DNA from: CAZLMG01 sp964560765
Lineage (GTDB): Bacteria; Bdellovibrionota_B; Oligoflexia; Oligoflexales; CAZLMG01
Length of the DNA: 64,000 bases
Direction of reading: 5' to 3'
NCBI GenBank assembly: GCA_964560765.1
Contig: CAZLMG010000019.1
Coordinates: 1-64,000, forward strand
The notes beneath the pieces were generated by a model. That model did no database searches. It saw nothing but the letters and a program-made list of their open reading frames with translations, and was not told the DNA's origin. How positions within the stretch are numbered: position 1 is the first letter of the stretch; every line of letters starts with the position of its first letter. Positions 59,125 through 64,000 of the stretch are shown here, in pieces. The translations under genes and the position numbers were made by a program.

Positions 59125-60331
59125 CATGCACCGAATGAGTTCTTTATTGGCTGGGGTTCTAGCCCTTGCAGCGCTCCGTGCTAACGGTGACGAACTATTT
59201 CCTGTTGGTTCGGAGAACAAGGCGCGCGGCATAGGCTCAAGCGTTGCCGCTCGTCGCGGCAGTGCCGTCCTTTACAATCCAGCGAATCTGACGACTACCG
59301 CCAGTCGGCGAGCATATGCTGAAGTTGGCGTTCTCAGTGTGGACTACGCGTATGAGCATCCTAAATTTGATCCGGTATTGGTGCAGACAAAGACGCCGGT
59401 TGCAGCGGTAGGTTATAGCGGGATCATGCTGCAAGATGTTTACCTTGGCGTCCTATTTTTGCCAACAAAGATGGGTGGAACCGAGATTCCTGGTGTGCCG
59501 CGCGACATTTCCGGAGAAGTAACGCCCATTAGCGTCACCACTGATGATCGAGCATTTCTGGCAGCCCTTGGAGTTGGTTATCGTTTCAACCGGCATTGGA
59601 GTTTGGGGATTTCGGTGGTTTATCGTCAAGAGGACTTGGGGATGGACGCCAATTTGGTTGGTAATCCGGACTCTGTCCTCAGTTATCAACTGGCTCACAA
59701 ATCCTTGTCGCCGATCCTTGGTCAGCGATTGAACGTGGGTGCGCTGACAGCGGCGATGCATTTCTCTCCTGCCGTCGTGAAGGATTATTCAGGGTCATTC
59801 TTGGCGGCAAGCTCTGACGATCCAGAGGCCATTCGCTTGCAGAACTATGTTCCAGCAAAGTGGGGCATCGGCTTAGCGTACAGCATCGGCGTCGTCAGTA
59901 TCGAGGCCGAAGCGAATCAGGAGCGATGGGCAGCAGGGCAAGATGTCATCGATGGGCCGTCATACGCGGCAACGGCAGGAGCTGATTTGCGGAACATCTG
60001 GAATCGCAGTCTGAGCGTCGAGGTGAAAGCGGGAAAGGGCATAAAGATCGTGGCCGGCCATGCGGTGCAACCAACACCGTGGGGTACCGGCAGTTCCTCT
60101 GAAGAATCCTTGCGCCCCATGCATGGTGTCGAGTTTGGTCAGCTGAATGGTCTCGATAAGAAGATCTGGGGCATTGGCTTGCAAACATCAATGACTTCAG
60201 CCGCTCGCCTGGACGCAAGCCTCTACCATGCGAGCGGAGAACGCATCGTCAACGGGGGAGCCAATTCCGGTGAGGGACGTTATCAACTGGCTATGACTGC
60301 GGTGACGGGAACGTTAAGCATTCGCTTTTGA
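59117..60331 (+). CDS. FadL/OmpP1-like outer-membrane transport protein
   Basis: The 404-residue product has a signal peptide (MSSLLAGVLALAALRANG). The start of the mature protein (ENKARGIGSSVAARRGSAVLYNPANLTTTAS) matches the N-terminal hatch pattern A-R-x-x-G-x(n)-S-A-x-x-Y-N-P-A-x-L of FadL/TodX channels. These import hydrophobic molecules such as fatty acids or aromatics. The rest alternates barrel strands (VGYRFNRHWSLGISVVYRQ, YSIGVVSIEAEANQERW) and ends in TLSIRF, a barrel C-terminal signal. The start is GTG with GGGGAG seven bases upstream; it overlaps the previous lipoprotein stop. A second FadL-like gene is at 63502. Confidence 0.87.
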   Translation: MGSMHRMSSLLAGVLALAALRANGDELFPVGSENKARGIGSSVAARRGSAVLYNPANLTTTASRRAYAEVGVLSVDYAYEHPKFDPVLVQTKTPVAAVGYSGIMLQDVYLGVLFLPTKMGGTEIPGVPRDISGEVTPISVTTDDRAFLAALGVGYRFNRHWSLGISVVYRQEDLGMDANLVGNPDSVLSYQLAHKSLSPILGQRLNVGALTAAMHFSPAVVKDYSGSFLAASSDDPEAIRLQNYVPAKWGIGLAYSIGVVSIEAEANQERWAAGQDVIDGPSYAATAGADLRNIWNRSLSVEVKAGKGIKIVAGHAVQPTPWGTGSSSEESLRPMHGVEFGQLNGLDKKIWGIGLQTSMTSAARLDASLYHASGERIVNGGANSGEGRYQLAMTAVTGTLSIRF

Positions 60332-60380
60332 AATATTATGGATTTTATAGTTGATTTGTTACAGTGCCAATATTAAAAGC

Positions 60381-60412
60381 CCGCCTGTTGTAAATTTAAT
60401 TACAAAAGGCGG
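60381..60412 (+). promoter_or_regulatory. Hairpin that sequesters the ribosome binding site of the diheme cytochrome gene
   Basis: CCGCCTGTTGTAA (60381-60393) pairs with TTACAAAAGGCGG (60400-60412): 12 of 13 base pairs with a 6-base A/T loop. The AGGCGG Shine-Dalgarno (60407-60412) lies wholly in the 3' arm, and the start codon begins five bases after it. This would block initiation unless melted, so it may act as an RNA thermometer, a ligand- or protein-controlled switch, or a translational damper. It lies 50 bases after the FadL-like gene stop. Confidence 0.55.
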
Positions 60413-60417
60413 CAGAT

Positions 60418-62043
60418 ATGTTTTTTCATCGAGTTGGGTTCTTTGCGTACGTCCTCGGCTCCTTTCTTCCGTTTTCCTCCGTTTCGGCAACTCCCGAAGC
60501 TGGCAAGTACGCTTCCATTCAGCAAGCCATTCTCGATCAAGAATTCCGAACGCTCCCTGATTTTTTAGCCTGGGTGCAGCAGTCGGACGCCGAACTGATG
60601 TCCGGTTGGACGTTGATGTATCGCTCCGGCAGCCTGCAAAGCGCTTCGTACGCCAAGCCACGCGCCATCGTCTTTGGCACGGATGGTAGGTTCATGATGA
60701 CGTTTAATGCCGACGTCGGACAACGTGGAGGCGATCGCGTTGAGATGATTCAATTCAATGCGGAATCGGCAACATTTGAGTTTCGCGAGCTCGTCTTTTC
60801 AGCGGGTGCACCGCAGTTATCCGCAGCGAATCCCGAGAAGTGTGTCCGTTGCCATACGAGTCAGCTGCGCCCTATATGGGAGAAATACGATAACTGGCCT
60901 GGGGCTTTTGGTGAAGATGATGACGCGCTGATTGATTTTGCGGAAAGTCGTTATGCACCGACTCACCTTGGATCCGAAAAGATCCGGTTACATACGGAGC
61001 AGCGGCAACAGTTTTTAGCTTTTGTCGCAGGCAAGGACGAACATCCCCGTTACCGCTATCTGAAAGTTCCGGAAGGAACCAAATCGTCTGTGGCTCCCTA
61101 TTCCGACCATAGTCGTACTGGGCAGTTTCCGTTGCGGCCTAATTTGCAGCTTACAAAGTTGATTGGTGCCATGAACGGTGCAAAGGTTGCGGCTCAATTG
61201 CAGGCACACGCCCGCGGATCTGAACAGTGCTTCGCAAAAGTGGCTCCACTTGTCGTGGCTCTAGCGATGAATTGCGGCTTTCAGGACAGAGAATTGGAAA
61301 ATCAATGGTGGGAGTATCGTAAGGGATTGACCAATGTGCCCGCGCTAGCGCCACTCGCGGCGCAGCAGGTAACTTGGACGCGCTACTCTTCGAATCCGCC
61401 CGGGCGAGAGCTGGCAACGATAATGACCTACTTGGGCGGCTCTCTGGATCAGTGGAATGTCGGTCAGAAGCAAACCAGTTGGGCTTACTTCTTGGGATTC
61501 AATTACTTGGCAGATGAAGTCTTGCTGAATCTCTTTCCCCGCTTGCAAAAAGTATTGCCGGGGTTGCCAAGCTATCGCAAGATTTTGGCGATCAAGTATC
61601 CAGACTATTACGGCGAATCTCGTGGGTCGTATGGCAGCTACGGCTCAACCGATGGGGACTCATATTCAAATGATGACGAAGCGAATCGTAGCTCGGAATA
61701 TCCCTACACGCCGGAGCCATTTCCTATCACCGTGGCTTGCGACCTGGCAGTGAGAGCATCTTTAAAGTTGACCAACGATGACTATACGGACTGTTTGCAG
61801 ACGGAGAGTCCAGCTGTGGAAGTGAGTCGGACGGTTGCAATGTGCATGTCTTGCCATGCGGGAACGGACGCGGAAAATCGCGCGCCTCGGTTGGCTTTGA
61901 GCGCTCCCGAGGGGATGTCGCTCGCAGCCAAGCGCGCGATCTTGGAGAGAATCGACCGCTCGCACGGCACACCCGGGGCGATGCCTCCGGATCGAGAGTT
62001 GGGATATTGGGAAAAGGCGGCGCTGCGGAAATGGTTTCAGTAG
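60418..62043 (+). CDS. Exported diheme c-type cytochrome-like protein
   Basis: The 541-residue product has a signal peptide (FFAYVLGSFLPFSSVSA). Two heme c motifs are seen: Cys142-Val-Arg-Cys145-His146 (KCVRCHTSQL) and Cys476-Met-Ser-Cys479-His480 (MCMSCHAG). The first is followed by RPIWEKYDNWPGAFGEDDD, the second by PGAMPPDRELGYWEKAALRKWF near the end, a typical axial-ligand Met region (GAMPP) of small cytochromes. A Gly/Ser/Tyr-rich linker separates the halves. It is probably a periplasmic redox protein, unlinked here to any oxidase or dehydrogenase. A paralogue with one heme is at 47232-48794. The Shine-Dalgarno AGGCGG is inside a hairpin. Confidence 0.83.
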   Translation: MFFHRVGFFAYVLGSFLPFSSVSATPEAGKYASIQQAILDQEFRTLPDFLAWVQQSDAELMSGWTLMYRSGSLQSASYAKPRAIVFGTDGRFMMTFNADVGQRGGDRVEMIQFNAESATFEFRELVFSAGAPQLSAANPEKCVRCHTSQLRPIWEKYDNWPGAFGEDDDALIDFAESRYAPTHLGSEKIRLHTEQRQQFLAFVAGKDEHPRYRYLKVPEGTKSSVAPYSDHSRTGQFPLRPNLQLTKLIGAMNGAKVAAQLQAHARGSEQCFAKVAPLVVALAMNCGFQDRELENQWWEYRKGLTNVPALAPLAAQQVTWTRYSSNPPGRELATIMTYLGGSLDQWNVGQKQTSWAYFLGFNYLADEVLLNLFPRLQKVLPGLPSYRKILAIKYPDYYGESRGSYGSYGSTDGDSYSNDDEANRSSEYPYTPEPFPITVACDLAVRASLKLTNDDYTDCLQTESPAVEVSRTVAMCMSCHAGTDAENRAPRLALSAPEGMSLAAKRAILERIDRSHGTPGAMPPDRELGYWEKAALRKWFQ

Positions 62044-62059
62044 CTGGGGGGCAGCTCAT

Positions 62060-62078
62060 GGCCGGCTTGCTGCCGGCC
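62060..62078. terminator. Hairpin between convergent genes
   Basis: GGCCGGC (62060-62066) and GCCGGCC (62072-62078) form a perfect 7-base-pair stem with a 5-base loop between the convergent stops of the diheme cytochrome gene and the 62093 lipoprotein gene. There is no T-tract on either strand. It could serve both transcripts as a Rho-assisted or attenuating structure; the call is tentative. Confidence 0.4.
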
Positions 62079-62092
62079 AGCCCAGGTGCTCT

Positions 62093-63220
62093 CTACTTCA
62101 CATCGTACGTGAAATTATAGGTTTGGCCACGCCGCCCCAGCAGGAGGACATCCTTGTAGCCCGACACTTGGGCGTCGAAGCGGCCCCACGTGCCATAATC
62201 GTGGTATTTAAGGTGATCCATTCGTGCGACGACACCTCGATCGTTCGCGGCCACTTGCACGCCGCGTTGAGCCAGCAAGCGCAAGTCCTGAGTAATCGTC
62301 AATTGTGCGTACTTGCCGATGATCACTCGGCCCGGCTCAAAGCTGAGGGCCCGACTGTCAGTTAACCACAATTGAATTCCGGATGAGTCCACCATCACGT
62401 CGGTGATGCTGTCGAAAATGGCCAAGTATTCGGGTGCGGCCCCCATGGCTTCAACCTGCTGCCGTAGCAGCCGTCGATACGCATTTCCGCGGTTAGGTTG
62501 CCCCAGATTTTTGCCCATCGACTCTTTGGCGATGATGTGCAGACTATTATCTTTTCCGCCAGCGTGCACCATTCGCAAGAGGCGCAAGAATCCCAGCACC
62601 AGATGATGCGGCGTAACCGCCTTGATATGGTTCTCTTGCGACTGGACTAAGGCATGCCACGTGGCGGCCGGTACAACCTGGGAAGCGGCATCTTGCATCA
62701 GGATGTTCAGCGCTCCATCGTTCTGCGGCACGACTCCAGATACAACCTGGCCATTCAACCGCACGCCGCGAATCTGCAGATATTTCTCACCCTGTATATT
62801 CGTTTGTACGCCAATGATTTGGATAAGTTCATCGACGTTCAATGCCAGATCATCGCTCAGGCGCCATTCTTGGGCAGCCTCATTGGCAAATGACACGGTA
62901 GCCAGAGCTTCTTGGCCGAGTATGCGAATCTCTTGAACGCCGTCCGCTGACAATAGCGGATTCAGCAGTTGTGCCAATTCCCGCGGTAGGACCTGCGTTA
63001 GTGACTGCAAGTCGCTTGGGCTAAGGGTCAACTGAGTCTTTGTGGCGCGCAATGCCTTTTCGATGTCAGCCAAGTGATCGAGGGGTTGAGTGGCTGCAGC
63101 ACTTTCAGCCACATCCTCGCTCAGCAGGCCTATGGGTTTTGCTGACCCACATGCCATGGTGCCCAAGATCAATGTTGATACGGCCAAAGAGCGCAACGGA
63201 CGAGCAAATGTAAATTCCAT
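62093..63220 (-). CDS. Hypothetical lipoprotein
   Basis: The 375-residue product has a lipoprotein signal with lipobox MAC (RSLAVSTLILGTMACGSAK). Helical N-terminal region (EKALRATKTQLTLSPSDLQSL...LPRELAQLLNPLL) and a mixed C-terminal half with GIQLWLTDSRALSFEPGRVI, YDYGTWGRFDAQVSG-like strands and DVLLLGRRGQTYNFTYDV near the end. No family recognised. AGAGGAGG before the ATG is a very strong ribosome site, so expression may be high. The gene is divergent from the FadL-like gene at 63502 and shares with it a 281-base A+T-rich region. Confidence 0.78.
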   Translation of the reverse strand: MEFTFARPLRSLAVSTLILGTMACGSAKPIGLLSEDVAESAAATQPLDHLADIEKALRATKTQLTLSPSDLQSLTQVLPRELAQLLNPLLSADGVQEIRILGQEALATVSFANEAAQEWRLSDDLALNVDELIQIIGVQTNIQGEKYLQIRGVRLNGQVVSGVVPQNDGALNILMQDAASQVVPAATWHALVQSQENHIKAVTPHHLVLGFLRLLRMVHAGGKDNSLHIIAKESMGKNLGQPNRGNAYRRLLRQQVEAMGAAPEYLAIFDSITDVMVDSSGIQLWLTDSRALSFEPGRVIIGKYAQLTITQDLRLLAQRGVQVAANDRGVVARMDHLKYHDYGTWGRFDAQVSGYKDVLLLGRRGQTYNFTYDVK

Positions 63221-63281
63221 GACACATCCTCCTCTACATCAGTTCTGTTCAGCATTGGAAACGACAGCTTCAAATTCAGAT

Positions 63282-63298
63282 GCCATAGCGGCTATGGC
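63282..63298. promoter_or_regulatory. Perfect 7-bp dyad upstream of the 62093-63220 lipoprotein gene
   Basis: GCCATAG-CGG-CTATGGC is a perfect inverted repeat with a 3-base centre. On the minus strand it lies directly after a TATAAG-like -10 (63303-63308 region), so it would cover the transcription start of the lipoprotein gene. It could be a repressor operator or a 5' hairpin of the mRNA. It is a single site; no second copy was noticed in the window. Confidence 0.35.
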
Positions 63299-63501
63299 GC
63301 ACTTATAAAAAATTATGAAATCCAGCGCAATTTAATAAAATATTATCTAATTATATTAGTTATTATTATTTTTATGGCGAAACTCTATAAAAGAGCGGTT
63401 TCCGATTTAACCGGCTGAAATAAAGGGAAAATAGATCGAAAACGTTAAGTTTCCAGGTGGAATCCCGATTGATTCTTACGAATCCGATCAGGAGTCCCTG
63501 G

Positions 63502-64000
63502 ATGCGAGCGATCGTTCATTACGGAGTGGTGGCAGGCTTGTGGTGGCAGTCGACATCGGCTGGCGCTGAACAGCTCATGGGCCTATCACCAAGCACTCGC
63601 ATTCGAGCTCGAGCCGAAGCGGTGACGGCAGCCGTACGTGGTTCTGATTCACTCTTTTACAATCCCGCAGCGCTAGCATGGAATGGTGTCCAGATCGGCG
63701 TGATCAGTATCGAATCGGCTCTTAGTGTGAACCGACCAGACGATTTTCTGGTGGCTGAAGAGCAGGTAGATGCCGAGGGTAACGAACAGGTCGCGGTGAA
63801 TCAAAGTAAGGCCATGGAAGAGTTCTATGGTTTGTTAAATTCAGAAGACCCCATTGTTACAAGTGCGACCATTCGGGCGGTCGAAGTTGCCGTGCCGTTC
63901 ATCAGTCTGGCTAGTTTCGCGACCACCAGCCAGTCGTCGCAAAAAGTCAATGATGCCACAAGTCCCTATTACGATATGCGCACCCGTGCTGACGTCGGTT
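63502..64000 (+). CDS. FadL/OmpP1-like outer-membrane protein, cut by window end
   Basis: Frame stays open to the last base, so only the first 166 residues are visible. AGGAG seven bases before the ATG and a signal peptide (RAIVHYGVVAGLWWQSTSAGA) set the start. The mature N-terminus (IRARAEAVTAAVRGSDSLFYNPAALAWNG) follows the hatch pattern A-R-A-E-A-x-x-A-x-x-x-x-D-S-x-x-Y-N-P-A of FadL- or PorV-like barrels, like the 59117 protein. Later strands include TIRAVEVAVPFISLASFATT. It may import hydrophobic compounds across the outer membrane. The upstream intergenic DNA is very A+T rich (63300-63400). Confidence 0.8.
   Translation, partial: MRAIVHYGVVAGLWWQSTSAGAEQLMGLSPSTRIRARAEAVTAAVRGSDSLFYNPAALAWNGVQIGVISIESALSVNRPDDFLVAEEQVDAEGNEQVAVNQSKAMEEFYGLLNSEDPIVTSATIRAVEVAVPFISLASFATTSQSSQKVNDATSPYYDMRTRADVG

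Noticed and set aside
1..64000. CRISPR array, prophage, insertion sequence, integron or tRNA-linked island
   Set aside because: No regularly spaced repeats, transposase, integrase, phage structural gene, terminal inverted repeats or tRNA were seen on either strand.

Overview
The window is gene-dense, mostly chromosomal-looking DNA from a Gram-negative bacterium. The diderm envelope is shown by LpxC, a tripartite RND efflux system, TolC-like and FadL-like outer-membrane proteins, a DsbD-type reductase and many lipoprotein signal peptides. A TIGR02147-type regulator, known mainly from Bdellovibrionota and Fibrobacteres, together with the number of orphan lipoproteins and histidine kinases, suggests Bdellovibrionota (Oligoflexia-like). 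That placement is inference. I see no tRNA, rRNA, CRISPR array, transposase, phage gene or origin.

Region 1 (0-10 kb) is rich in exported enzymes: a HExxH protein, a Cys-His-Asp protein-glutaminase-like protein, a vanadium-haloperoxidase-like protein, a transglutaminase-elicitor-like lipoprotein with a coiled coil, and a circularly permuted ATP-grasp protein that unexpectedly carries a signal peptide. Dps, GNAT and RidA housekeeping genes lie between them. Region 2 (10-20.7 kb) has a Ca2+/Na+ exchanger, a POT peptide transporter behind a TIGR02147 regulator, orphan lipoproteins (one split by an apparent frameshift), a PilZ-histidine kinase fusion and a small PilZ protein. Region 3 (20.7-31 kb) is an RND efflux locus: a minus-strand operon (lipoprotein, TolC-like channel, adaptor, secreted beta protein) divergent from an exported protein and the AcrB-like pump. 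It is followed by two small exported paralogues that resemble only the alpha-hairpin of an RND adaptor, including its RLS contact motif.

Region 4 (31-42 kb) holds a kinase with a response regulator of reversed domain order (HTH then receiver), a DsbD/redoxin pair, lipoproteins, a GAF hybrid kinase and a GH26-like glycosidase. Region 5 (42-47 kb) looks like an envelope-lipid module: LpxC fused to a receiver domain, divergent from a patatin-like lipase and a lysophospholipid transporter fused to a PlsC acyltransferase. Region 6 (47-56.9 kb) has a c-type cytochrome, a DAACS symporter, a DUF1232 protein, a PAS hybrid kinase, a second frameshifted lipoprotein, a CDP-alcohol phosphatidyltransferase and a SET-GNAT fusion. 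Region 7 (57-64 kb) has two overlapping lipoprotein genes feeding a FadL-like porin, a diheme cytochrome whose Shine-Dalgarno sequence lies inside a hairpin, another lipoprotein and a second FadL-like gene cut by the window edge.

The strongest novelty candidates are the receiver-LpxC fusion, the free-standing RLS hairpin proteins, the exported ATP-grasp protein near glutamine-acting enzymes, the SET-GNAT fusion, and the hairpin masking a ribosome binding site. Family names come from reading motifs by eye; no database search was run.
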